A DNA stretch of 25,471 nt from an uncultured Veillonella sp. (lineage in GTDB: Bacteria > Bacillota > Negativicutes > Veillonellales > Veillonellaceae). Under the pieces are notes generated by a model that was not told the DNA's origin, did no database searches, and saw nothing but the letters and a program-made list of their open reading frames with translations. Positions 1-8,108 of the stretch are shown in pieces. Location: positions 1 through 25,471 of the forward strand of contig URQX01000011.1 in NCBI GenBank assembly GCA_900550175.1. The letters run 5' to 3'. Numbering within the stretch: position 1 is the first letter of the stretch; every line of letters starts with the position of its first letter. The position numbers were made by a program, and so were the translations under genes.

Positions 1-623
1 TATCTGGTGATATGAGTCCTTACTTATATGCTGTTATGAGTGCTATGAACTTTGCTGTAGGCGTAACAATCGTATACTCTGGTGTACGTATGATCTTAGG
101 CGATTTGATTCCTGCCTTCCAAGGTATTGCTACAAAAATTATCCCTAATGCCATCCCAGCTGTAGACTGTGCTGTATTCTTCACATATGCTCCAACGGCT
201 GTAGTATTAGGCTTTCTTAGCTCCTTCATCGGCGGTATCATCGGTATGCTTATCCTTGGTGCTGTAGGTGGTGTATTGATTATTCCTGGTCTTGTACCAC
301 ACTTCTTCTGTGGTGCTACAGCAGGTATCTATGGTAATGCTACAGGTGGTCGTCGTGGTGCCGCAGTAGGTGCATTCCTTAATGGTTTGGCTATTACCTT
401 CTTACCAGCATTGGCATTGCCAGTTCTTGGTCAATTAGGCTTCCAAAATACAACATTTGGTGATGCAGACTTTGCCGTAATGGGCCTTGTATTAGGGAAT
501 GCTTATGAATGGGTAGGTATGGCTGGTATTTATGGTATCGTAGCTATTGCCGCATTAGTACTTATCATTCCTAACTTTATCAAAACAAAAGGTAAAGTAA
601 TTAACTACGTAGAAGAGGAGTAA
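1..623 (+). CDS. ulaA: PTS ascorbate-type permease, EIIC component (UlaA/SgaT family), 5' truncated
   Basis: The reading frame is open to the left edge (codons before the first visible ATG at 12 encode Ser-Gly-Asp), so this is the C-terminal part, about 207 residues, of a protein whose family members are about 450-480 residues. UlaA-type EIIC proteins move L-ascorbate or a related sugar acid across the inner membrane while phosphorylating it with EIIA and EIIB partners. Supporting features are several long hydrophobic segments and a conserved-looking block with PHFFCGATAGIYGNATGGRRGA followed by FLNGLAITFLPAL, which I recognise from UlaA. Partners would lie upstream, outside the window. The stop overlaps the next start (TAATG). 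The family is fairly sure; the substrate is inferred. Confidence 0.8.
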   Translation, partial: SGDMSPYLYAVMSAMNFAVGVTIVYSGVRMILGDLIPAFQGIATKIIPNAIPAVDCAVFFTYAPTAVVLGFLSSFIGGIIGMLILGAVGGVLIIPGLVPHFFCGATAGIYGNATGGRRGAAVGAFLNGLAITFLPALALPVLGQLGFQNTTFGDADFAVMGLVLGNAYEWVGMAGIYGIVAIAALVLIIPNFIKTKGKVINYVEEE

Positions 624-1018
624 TGAAAACAACTGAGCAACATAGTAATGTTGTAGTTAGATATGTATTTCTGGCCATTGGTGCAATCAGTTTTGCCCTC
701 GGTACAGCCGGCATCGTACTACCACTGTTGCCAACAGTTCCGTTTTATATGCTAACATTATTTTGTTTAGCCCGAGGATCTGAACGATTTCATAAAATGT
801 TTTTGGAGTCTATTTTATATCAAAAGACTGTTGGTGCTTATGAACGCGATAAAGCGTTAACGTTGCGGACAAAGTTGTCCATTCTCTTATCTGTGACTAC
901 AATAATGGCAATTGGTGCGTATTTCAGTCAAGATATGCTCATTGCGCTCATCGTGATGGGGCTCGTATGGATTGGTCATGTTATAGCATTAGCCTTTATT
1001 GTAAAAACAAAAAAATAA
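623..1018 (+). CDS. DUF454 (YbaN-like) small inner-membrane protein
   Basis: This 131-residue protein resembles the DUF454/YbaN family of small inner-membrane proteins, whose biochemical role is not established. Its N-terminal half has the motif GTAGIVLPLLPTVPFYMLTLFCLARGS, typical of the family, in which a hydrophobic helix is followed by a short cytoplasmic stretch ending in SERFHKMFL. Two further hydrophobic helices lie at about residues 85-125, and the tail is Lys-rich. Its ATG overlaps the last base of the upstream PTS gene stop (TAATG), so the two are probably translationally coupled. This does not prove a joint function, since DUF454 genes are found in many contexts. A strong terminator follows directly. 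Confidence 0.82.
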   Translation: MKTTEQHSNVVVRYVFLAIGAISFALGTAGIVLPLLPTVPFYMLTLFCLARGSERFHKMFLESILYQKTVGAYERDKALTLRTKLSILLSVTTIMAIGAYFSQDMLIALIVMGLVWIGHVIALAFIVKTKK

Positions 1019-1044
1019 AAACTATCAAACATAATTCTAAATAT

Positions 1045-1085
1045 AGCCTCGTAAACTACATTGGTTTAGTTTACGAGGCTTTTTT
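1045..1085 (+). terminator. Rho-independent terminator after the PTS/DUF454 pair
   Basis: A perfect 13-bp stem (1045-1057 with 1068-1080) encloses a 10-nt loop and is followed by a T run. It lies 27 bases after the DUF454 stop codon and separates this unit from the heme locus. Confidence 0.92.
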
Positions 1086-1213
1086 ATAACTCTTAGATTT
1101 GATGAAGGTAGTGGCCAGAGACTAATATATATATTAGAAAATATGGATTTATTTAGATAAAATAGTATAAACTTATATTCATAAAGAAAAAATGAATTAT
1201 TACAAAATTAAAT

Positions 1214-1242
1214 TTGACAATGAATATCAATAATTATACTAT
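1214..1242 (+). promoter_or_regulatory. Promoter of the AraC-type regulator gene with an overlapping Fur-like box
   Basis: TTGACA at 1214-1219 is a perfect -35 hexamer. With a 17-nt spacer the -10 is TACTAT at 1237-1242; TATACT at 1235-1240 is an alternative. The spacer, from 1216 to 1234, matches the 19-bp Fur consensus at about 13 positions by eye (GACAATGAATATCAATAAT). Bound repressor would block the promoter. The promoter is well supported; Fur binding is an inference from base pattern. Confidence 0.6.
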
Positions 1243-1293
1243 AATAATTGTATATATAGTAACTAATATAGTATTTGTGTATATGGTGATAGT

Positions 1294-2184
1294 ATGAATC
1301 CACATAATCATGCAATTTTACATGCAGGACTTACTATGTCGAGACATACGGTGTTTGACGGTATCGATCTATTATTTCTGGATGTGAAAGAAGAGTCGGT
1401 TCAATTTTATGCTAAATCACATACCAAGACATTTGCCATAAATCATTGTGAAGAGGGGCGCATCGAGTGTAAGTTTACATCTGGGGAATATTTATATATG
1501 GGGCCAGGAGATATGTCATTAGGTTGGCATACTCATGCTGATTACCAACATAAGAATTACTTCCCTACAAAACTTTTTAAGGGGATTGTATTATTAGTAG
1601 ATGTAGAAAAAGCGCAACCAGTATTGGATTCTCTTGTTAGTGAGTCACGTATTAATTTAACAACCCTTGCTGAACGATTTTGTGAGCATTCCGAATACGG
1701 TATGATGATGGAAGAAACTGAATCGGTTAGACAAATTTTTTCTAGCTTATATAACGTGCCTGATCAAATTAAAGGGCACTATTTTAAATTGAAGGTTATT
1801 GAAATCTTTTTATTATTATCTGTAATTTCTACAAGTAATAATGAAAAGAGAACAACCTATCGAAAACAGCAGGTTGATATCGTAAAAGCTGTTAACGAAT
1901 ATGTATCTACGCAGTTTATGAAGCGTATTACAATTGAGACATTATCTGAACAATTTGATGTTCCTACGTCTACCTTAAAAAGATGTTTTAAGGGTGTATA
2001 TGGTACGACTATACATCAATACTTAAAAGAATGTCGTATTAATGCAGCTAAGCGGTTACTCCATGAAACCGATCATTCGATTCTAGAAATTGCTAATGCC
2101 GTAGGCTATGAGAATGGAAGTAAATTTACTAGTGCATTCAAAGAGGCCACAGGTGTAACTCCTAGTGCTTATCGTAAGGTATAA
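1294..2184 (+). CDS. AraC-family transcriptional regulator, PchR/YbtA-like
   Basis: This 296-residue regulator has a variable N-terminal sensing region (about 1-190) and a C-terminal AraC DNA-binding domain (about 195-296). The latter has two helix-turn-helix units: one around ITIETLSEQFDVPTSTLKR, the second around HSILEIANAVGYENGSKFT, ending with the family hallmark FKEATGVTPSAYRK. The N-terminal region, with EGRIECKF and a short YLYMGPGDM strand pattern, resembles PchR-type regulators that sense iron-chelate ligands. Its position directly before a TonB-dependent receptor gene and the Fur-like box in its promoter support a role in activating that receptor operon. The ribosome binding site (GGTGAT) is weak. 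The DNA-binding family is certain; the ligand is unknown and could be heme, a siderophore or a loaded complex. Confidence 0.88.
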   Translation: MNPHNHAILHAGLTMSRHTVFDGIDLLFLDVKEESVQFYAKSHTKTFAINHCEEGRIECKFTSGEYLYMGPGDMSLGWHTHADYQHKNYFPTKLFKGIVLLVDVEKAQPVLDSLVSESRINLTTLAERFCEHSEYGMMMEETESVRQIFSSLYNVPDQIKGHYFKLKVIEIFLLLSVISTSNNEKRTTYRKQQVDIVKAVNEYVSTQFMKRITIETLSEQFDVPTSTLKRCFKGVYGTTIHQYLKECRINAAKRLLHETDHSILEIANAVGYENGSKFTSAFKEATGVTPSAYRKV

Positions 2185-2237
2185 CAACTTAATATTGTCC
2201 GAAACGTATATTTTTGGTCTTTTCGGAGTAGATATGC

Positions 2238-2309
2238 AAGATACACTTTGCTAACATTAAAATGTAAATGATATTCAATGTCATTAATGTTGGTGAAGTG
2301 TATCTTTTT
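2238..2309 (+). terminator. Nested hairpin with T run, terminator of the regulator gene
   Basis: The outer stem is a perfect 11 bp (2238-2248 with 2296-2306). A second 7-bp stem (2253-2259 with 2285-2291) lies inside it, and the centre is a near-palindrome at 2267-2285. A short T run ends at 2309. It sits between the regulator gene and the receptor gene and may terminate the first. If the receptor promoter lies upstream of it, it would instead be a leader structure. I could not place the receptor promoter. Confidence 0.6.
2267..2285 (+). promoter_or_regulatory. Fur-like operator upstream of the outer-membrane receptor gene
   Basis: AATGATATTCAATGTCATT is a 19-bp imperfect palindrome: it equals its own reverse complement at 16 of 19 positions. 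Its A/T-rich hexamer pattern resembles a Fur box. It lies 80 bases before the receptor start codon. Iron-dependent control of the operon is the inferred role. Because the same bases form the centre of a longer hairpin, the palindrome may also be purely structural. Confidence 0.5.
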
Positions 2310-2365
2310 AATTTTTGTGTGGGAGATACAAGACATATGTTTAGTTATAAGTTTAGGAGGGCATA

Positions 2366-5300
2366 ATGAACCGGTGGGGACATACAAAGCGTACCATAAT
2401 CCTGTCTAGTGCAGTTGCCTTGTGGCTTAGCGCACCTCTCGTAGTTTGGGCGGATAATGCGACTGTTACTACGGATGTTGTTCATGTCAAAGGTACATGG
2501 GCAGAAGAAGAAGCAAAATTGAACTCACAGCAAGTGCAAATCATTACCAAGAAAGATATTGAAAAGAAACAGGCGAAGTCCGTCGAAGATATTATATTTA
2601 CTCAAACAGGTGTATCTAGAACCGTTGATGCTATGGGCCGTGTTGGTGTATCCATCCGTGGTGCTGAAGCGCGTCACACACTGATTCTTGTAGATGGTCA
2701 ACCCGTACTCGGCGATTTTGATAAGTACTCTGGTGCAGCAGACGAAGTCCAACGGCTAGGTACAGAAAATGTTGAACGTATAGAAGTTATTCAAGGTGCT
2801 GCCAGTGCTAAATACGGCTCTGATGCTATAGGTGGTGTAGTTAATATCATCACCAAAAAGGCACAAAAGAAACCATCTTTGCAATTAAATGCAGAAGGTA
2901 TGCGTCGTAAGAGCGATGGCGATGCGTTTCCATACCAAAACTTTTTCATTCGTGCCGACTCTGGTCAAATGGGGAAATTAAAGGTCGGTTTATCTGGTAG
3001 TAAACGTGATCTTATGCCTGTTTTAGCATCCGTTAAACGTCGTGATTCCGGTATGGCATTTGATTATGCTAAGCATAACTTCAAACCAAATGTACTTCGT
3101 TACTATGGTGATGCGGCAGATATTGGTCTTGTAGCAACTTATGATGCAAACGATAAAAATAAATTTGAAATGCGTCTCAACCGTTATACAGAAGATCTTG
3201 TACGCGATGTTAAACATTCTGACTCCGACTTAGAGCCACAACAACATTTCAAACGTACTGCGGACCGTAATACAGTAAACTTACAATGGTCCTCTCGAGC
3301 TGGTAAAAGCGACTGGACGGTTGAAACTAACTACTCCCGCATCAAAGAAAATGACGTAGCCCTCATTAGTTATACTGGTCGTTCTGCTTATGAAGGCTCC
3401 AATGAGTTACGCTATATCGATAATATCGATCACCGTCAATTAGACATTCGAGCTAATGCAAACACACAGCTCAATAAAAATCATCTGCTTAGCTACGGCG
3501 TAAGCTATGCTCGTGAAGAAGGCTCTGGTAGCCGATTGAAGAGCTCCCCTAATACAAGCACTATGTACATCGATCCATGGGATTACGATAAAAGCTTGCT
3601 AGTGGATAAACTTGACCGTCTTGTAAGACGTAAAGGTGATAATAGCATTAAAGTTTACTCTCATATCCACGACTACAAATTCATCAATTCCGGTGGTGGC
3701 ATGCCGCAATGGGATATGGATTACGAATACTATGGTGCCGCTACAGATGCACAAAAACCAGGTATTACATACGATGACTATATAAATTATGGTTTATCTG
3801 AGAGCAGGCTAAGTGATTGGTCTAGTACATCCCCTAATAATCAACCTGTAATGGATGAGTTTAAAGCTCGTTATAAAGCTTTGGAAGATCGTTTAAAAGC
3901 AGAAAATCCCGTATTATCTGCTACACGTGCCAATATCGTAGGGGATTACTTTAAGTATGGCGAATCCAATGATCCGGAAATGCGTAAAAAAGCACCTAAG
4001 CTCAATGGTAAAGCCTTCTTAGAAGAATATCGTAGCCGTGATCAACGGTTAACAACTGGTAGCGGTACGATCCGCAAGTTAAATGCTTATGTTTCTGATA
4101 CTTGGCAGGTGAATAAGAATTTAACCTTATCTCCAATTCTTCGCTTTGATAACAGTAGCCTATTTGGTTCCAATTTATCTGCGTCTTTGGGGATGACCTA
4201 CAACGTTAAAGGTAACACACACCGCAGATTTAAAGCCAATGTAGGCACTGGTTATACTGAACCTGGCATGGGCGAATTATGGTATAACTGGGAAATGTAC
4301 GCGTCTAACCCTGTAGGGATTGGGGTAGCGAAACTTGGTTGGTATTGGGCAGGTAACCCTAATTTAAAACCTGAAAAGTCTGTCAATTTTGACATGAGCT
4401 TAGAAGGGGAAAATAAGAATACTTATGCTCGCGTAGGCGTATTCCATAACCGCATCAAGAACTATATGTCTGTGTACTTCACAGGGGACTTCATGGACTT
4501 TGCGCCATACCTCAAAGGCGATGCGAAGTACCAACGGGCCCCAGATATGATTTACAGCTTTAAAAATATTGGTAAAGCAGAAATCACAGGTGTTCAAGCG
4601 GAAGTACAACAAAAATTCGGCAAATATTGGTCTGGTAAGTTAGGGTATACATACTTGCATGCCATCAATAAGAGCGATCCAAGTATGCCTCGTCAATTGC
4701 TTGATAAACCAATGCACAAAGTTGACATCGGCATTACTTATGACAATCCTAAATCCGGTTGGAATGGTTCCATCTGGGGTGATTACTATATCAACATGCT
4801 TGATAGTAATACCCTTAACAATGGCGGTAACTACTGGCCAGATATCTTATCCGGTGATGCAGGCGTTTATAATAAACAAACCTATGAAAAGAAAACATTT
4901 GGCATTTGGAACGTAATGGTTCAAAAACGATTCAATAAAAATGCCATGATGTACTTTGGTATCAACAACATCTTTAACCATCGCGATGATGACCGCGCTA
5001 CACAAGAACGGGTATATCGCGTGGGCGTTAACCTTAAATTCGGTGGCGGCGACAGCAGCAAAACTACGGCGATTGGCAAATCTAAGGATGGTACAACTGT
5101 TAATGCAGTAGGGGCCAATACACCTAATGGCGCTAATGGCGAAGTAGTAAATGCAGAATCTGGTGTACAAAATGTAGCTGATGTAGTTCGTTTAACTGAT
5201 TTTATTCGTTCTGATTTCGATACTACAAAAGAACGTGGTGTTACATTAGTTGGCGACTACAGAGCGCGCTGGATGGCACATGACGGCTCTAATAGACCAC

Positions 5301-7453
5301 AATCTCCATTTAGAGCGAACTCTGCTATTGGTTCTGCCAAAGCAAATATGTACGATGCTAATCGTCATAGCTTTGAACAACGCTTACGACTTGGCTTCGA
5401 TGCACGTCTTAATGAGTTTACAAACCTCAAAGTCATCGGCAGTGCGACTGGCATGAGTGGTGTAGATACAAGCTGGACTCAATCTGATTCTAAAGGCTTT
5501 AACCATCAACGACTCGATACAGTGGATCTTACAAGACGAGTTAAAAAATGGGACGTATCTGTGGGCCGCTTAACAGAGCCTATGGGTGCGAGTGGTTATT
5601 GGTTCGGTCAATCTTATGATGGTATTCGTGCCGTTTGGAACGGTCATGACTCTCAAGTTCGTATTGGTGTTGGTACTTTCAAACATAGTACAGGTATCAC
5701 TGATTCTGCCTATACTCACGCAGTACATGAGGTTATCTATAGACCGCCAACAGCGGCTGAGTTAATCGGTATTAATCGCGATGAATTCCCATACGATATT
5801 GAAAGTGCTACTAAAACTGGTTCTGATGGTGAGAAAAAATCTAGTGAAGATACAGCGGCACCAGACAGTCCTAATGGTATTTATGATTCTACTTACAAAG
5901 GTAAGACAGATAGCATCTACTTCTACCAACAGCTAAAAGGATTACAAGATGAATATGAAACTTATAAAGCTACATTAAATTTAAGTTGGAGCAATCCGAA
6001 TCGCGATCAAGAGATTGAAAAGGCAAATGCTAAGCTCGTAGAAACACAACAAAAACAAGCTCAAATTATGAGCCGCTTACAAGATATTCTTACTAAGGCA
6101 TACCCTACAGATATGGCTGAGAAGAAATTCTCCCTCGATATTCCATCTGGTGGTTATGCAATGTATGAAATCACTAATAAGCATACAGGAGAAAAACTCT
6201 ATAAGACAGGGGACATTATGTATAATGTGAACTCCTCCTTATACCCTGAATACTTAAAAGAAAAGGCCAAAGGTCTTATCGTGTCTACTGACAATAAAGA
6301 TGCTTTAGTAAATCCTAAGGCTTATGTTGAAAAACATAGTGACGAGATCAATCAATCCGTAGCAGAAATTGCTAAATATAATGCTACAGATAACTGGAGC
6401 AACTATAACAATAGTGAACTTGATGTGGTTTGGGTTAAACAGCCAGATGGCACTTACAAACAATCCTATGATTACTATGGACAACCAGCTAGTGATTATG
6501 AGTTCACTGGTTACTTAGGTGCTAAAACATATAAATACGATAGTGGTAGCTATGTATTTAGCGATTATGATGCTAAAGATGCGATTTACAAAAAGAACTT
6601 TACAATGTCCTCCAATGATTGGGGTGAAGGTAGTTCTTACTATGGTTGGGGCATGCCAAATGCATTGTTCAACTATATGTATAATCTTGAAAAAGTTGTA
6701 CATGATGCAGAATCTGAAAATAAATTACCTCGTGAAGCAATAGGCAAAATCATCGGTAACTTGATTCGTACAGAAGGTGTGGTTCTTGAAAAAGACAATG
6801 TACCAGCGATTGATAAAGCCGCCTTTGTTCAATACAAGAAACAAATAGGCTCTCGTCTTGGGTTACAAGCGTGGTATTTACGCTCCTTTGGCGGTAAAAC
6901 GCATACATACCTAAATGCAAATGGCAATGGTAATGATGAATATAGCTTCTCCAATGTAGCTCATGTATTCGGTATCGGCGCTAAATATCAGTTAGGTGCT
7001 AATGCATCTGTTACCGTTGATTACGGCCAAAACCGTTCCAACTTGGGTCGTTATTTAAATGGTAACACTGTATACCAACACGAACGTGGTACAGCCGACT
7101 TTGCTCTTAAAGGTCATCAAATGGGTGGTACACCACACTTCTGGATGGCTCGTCTAGATATTGGCCGTGCCGACCTAGATATTCCTAAATCTTGGAATGC
7201 GTTCATCGATTACAAATACTTTGAACATGGCTCCTTCTTCGGTGGCAATGGTACTGGCGCGGTACCGGATCGTTATCTCGACGGTATTCGCAGCTTTACA
7301 TTTGGTGCTGGCTATGTACCTCGCAAGGATTTACTCCTTGAGGCATTCTACACATTCGATGCGAAGGGCACTAATAAACGAGATACGTTATATGGTAGTG
7401 AAAGCTTTAAGTTAGGCGATTATACAAGAATTCAAGGGACTTACAGGTTCTAA
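2366..7453 (+). CDS. Giant outer-membrane protein: TonB-dependent receptor fused to an OmpM-like porin barrel
   Basis: This 1695-residue protein is about twice the usual receptor length. A signal peptide probably ends at A29/D30, followed by a TonB-box-like stretch (DVVHV, 37-41). A plug domain follows (about 45-175; includes VEDIIFTQTGVS, SIRGAEARHTLILVDG and SDAIGGVVNIITK). The first barrel runs to F892, with NPNL at 664-667 and a final strand RVYRVGVNLKF. A low-complexity linker follows (about 893-941). A second barrel begins near R942 (VGRLTEPMGASGYWFGQSYDGI in the middle) and ends in a terminal Phe. It contains a hydrophilic insert at about 1125-1485 with a predicted coiled coil near 1212-1245. 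AGGAGG at 2355-2360 supports the start. It leads an operon with exbB, exbD, tonB and heme-degradation genes, so heme or a heme-protein ligand is the likely substrate. The receptor half is certain, the OmpM resemblance of the second half is by eye. Confidence 0.9.
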   Translation: MNRWGHTKRTIILSSAVALWLSAPLVVWADNATVTTDVVHVKGTWAEEEAKLNSQQVQIITKKDIEKKQAKSVEDIIFTQTGVSRTVDAMGRVGVSIRGAEARHTLILVDGQPVLGDFDKYSGAADEVQRLGTENVERIEVIQGAASAKYGSDAIGGVVNIITKKAQKKPSLQLNAEGMRRKSDGDAFPYQNFFIRADSGQMGKLKVGLSGSKRDLMPVLASVKRRDSGMAFDYAKHNFKPNVLRYYGDAADIGLVATYDANDKNKFEMRLNRYTEDLVRDVKHSDSDLEPQQHFKRTADRNTVNLQWSSRAGKSDWTVETNYSRIKENDVALISYTGRSAYEGSNELRYIDNIDHRQLDIRANANTQLNKNHLLSYGVSYAREEGSGSRLKSSPNTSTMYIDPWDYDKSLLVDKLDRLVRRKGDNSIKVYSHIHDYKFINSGGGMPQWDMDYEYYGAATDAQKPGITYDDYINYGLSESRLSDWSSTSPNNQPVMDEFKARYKALEDRLKAENPVLSATRANIVGDYFKYGESNDPEMRKKAPKLNGKAFLEEYRSRDQRLTTGSGTIRKLNAYVSDTWQVNKNLTLSPILRFDNSSLFGSNLSASLGMTYNVKGNTHRRFKANVGTGYTEPGMGELWYNWEMYASNPVGIGVAKLGWYWAGNPNLKPEKSVNFDMSLEGENKNTYARVGVFHNRIKNYMSVYFTGDFMDFAPYLKGDAKYQRAPDMIYSFKNIGKAEITGVQAEVQQKFGKYWSGKLGYTYLHAINKSDPSMPRQLLDKPMHKVDIGITYDNPKSGWNGSIWGDYYINMLDSNTLNNGGNYWPDILSGDAGVYNKQTYEKKTFGIWNVMVQKRFNKNAMMYFGINNIFNHRDDDRATQERVYRVGVNLKFGGGDSSKTTAIGKSKDGTTVNAVGANTPNGANGEVVNAESGVQNVADVVRLTDFIRSDFDTTKERGVTLVGDYRARWMAHDGSNRPQSPFRANSAIGSAKANMYDANRHSFEQRLRLGFDARLNEFTNLKVIGSATGMSGVDTSWTQSDSKGFNHQRLDTVDLTRRVKKWDVSVGRLTEPMGASGYWFGQSYDGIRAVWNGHDSQVRIGVGTFKHSTGITDSAYTHAVHEVIYRPPTAAELIGINRDEFPYDIESATKTGSDGEKKSSEDTAAPDSPNGIYDSTYKGKTDSIYFYQQLKGLQDEYETYKATLNLSWSNPNRDQEIEKANAKLVETQQKQAQIMSRLQDILTKAYPTDMAEKKFSLDIPSGGYAMYEITNKHTGEKLYKTGDIMYNVNSSLYPEYLKEKAKGLIVSTDNKDALVNPKAYVEKHSDEINQSVAEIAKYNATDNWSNYNNSELDVVWVKQPDGTYKQSYDYYGQPASDYEFTGYLGAKTYKYDSGSYVFSDYDAKDAIYKKNFTMSSNDWGEGSSYYGWGMPNALFNYMYNLEKVVHDAESENKLPREAIGKIIGNLIRTEGVVLEKDNVPAIDKAAFVQYKKQIGSRLGLQAWYLRSFGGKTHTYLNANGNGNDEYSFSNVAHVFGIGAKYQLGANASVTVDYGQNRSNLGRYLNGNTVYQHERGTADFALKGHQMGGTPHFWMARLDIGRADLDIPKSWNAFIDYKYFEHGSFFGGNGTGAVPDRYLDGIRSFTFGAGYVPRKDLLLEAFYTFDAKGTNKRDTLYGSESFKLGDYTRIQGTYRF

Positions 7454-7488
7454 TATTCAGTCTGTAAACAGGCAGAAAGGTTACTAAT

Positions 7489-8106
7489 ATGGAAAACTTA
7501 AATTATGTCATTCACTTGTTTCATAGTGGCGGGTATGTAATGTATCCATTATTACTCTTGTCTTTCATGGTTATCGCTATCGCTGTAGAACGAGCTTTCT
7601 ACTATCGCAAATATGCCGGTAAAACCTTTATGGTTACTCATGCTGTCAATGAACTAGCAAAATTACAAAATTGGGCAGAAATCGATAAAGTAATCAAAGA
7701 AAACCCATCTATTGCTAGCCGTATTGCAGAAGCAGGTTTGAATAATGCTTCTAGCGAAGAAGCGATGAAAACAGCCTTTGCTGACCAAATGGGTGTAGAT
7801 GCAGTAGGCTTCCGTAAATATATGGACTATCTCAGTGCTACCGTTACAATCTCTCCATTATTGGGCCTATTAGGTACAGTAACAGGTATGATTGGTTCTT
7901 TCAGTATCCTCGACTCCGGTGCGGGCGCATCTGCTATCACTGGTGGTGTTGGTGAGGCCCTCATCGCTACAGCATCTGGTTTGTGCGTAGCCATCATGGC
8001 ATTCATTGTGTACACAATATTTAGTCATCGTTTAGATTCTATCATTAACCAAATTGAAAATATGTGTGTTAGCATTGTTAGCGCTAAACGAGAAGGGTGG
8101 AAATAA
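7489..8106 (+). CDS. exbB: ExbB/TolQ/MotA-family proton channel subunit
   Basis: ExbB forms the pentameric inner-membrane scaffold that, with ExbD, uses the proton gradient to energise TonB. The 205-residue protein has the expected three membrane segments: one near residues 17-35 and a pair in the second half. The signature blocks TISPLLGLLGTVTGMIGSF and GGVGEALIATASGLCVAIMAF contain the conserved Thr and Gly residues lining the channel. It starts 35 bases after the receptor stop and 2 bases separate it from exbD, so the module is almost certainly co-transcribed with the receptor. The family also includes TolQ and MotA, but the downstream exbD and tonB settle the ExbB assignment. Confidence 0.93.
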   Translation: MENLNYVIHLFHSGGYVMYPLLLLSFMVIAIAVERAFYYRKYAGKTFMVTHAVNELAKLQNWAEIDKVIKENPSIASRIAEAGLNNASSEEAMKTAFADQMGVDAVGFRKYMDYLSATVTISPLLGLLGTVTGMIGSFSILDSGAGASAITGGVGEALIATASGLCVAIMAFIVYTIFSHRLDSIINQIENMCVSIVSAKREGWK

Positions 8107-8108
8107 TT

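Noticed and set aside
4847..5170. Minus-strand frame of 107 codons opposite the receptor linker
   Set aside because: It has no ribosome binding site and an unnatural composition, and it is explained by codon bias of the receptor gene.
2366..7453. Frameshift or assembly join explaining the double-length receptor
   Set aside because: The frame is open throughout, with uniform codon use and a smooth linker; two genes would need a stop, a start and a second signal peptide, none of which is present near residue 892. A join cannot be fully excluded without reads.
8097..8108. In-frame GTG start for exbD at 8097
   Set aside because: It would overlap exbB and use the ribosome binding site itself as coding sequence; the ATG at 8109 has proper spacing and the normal ExbD N-terminus.
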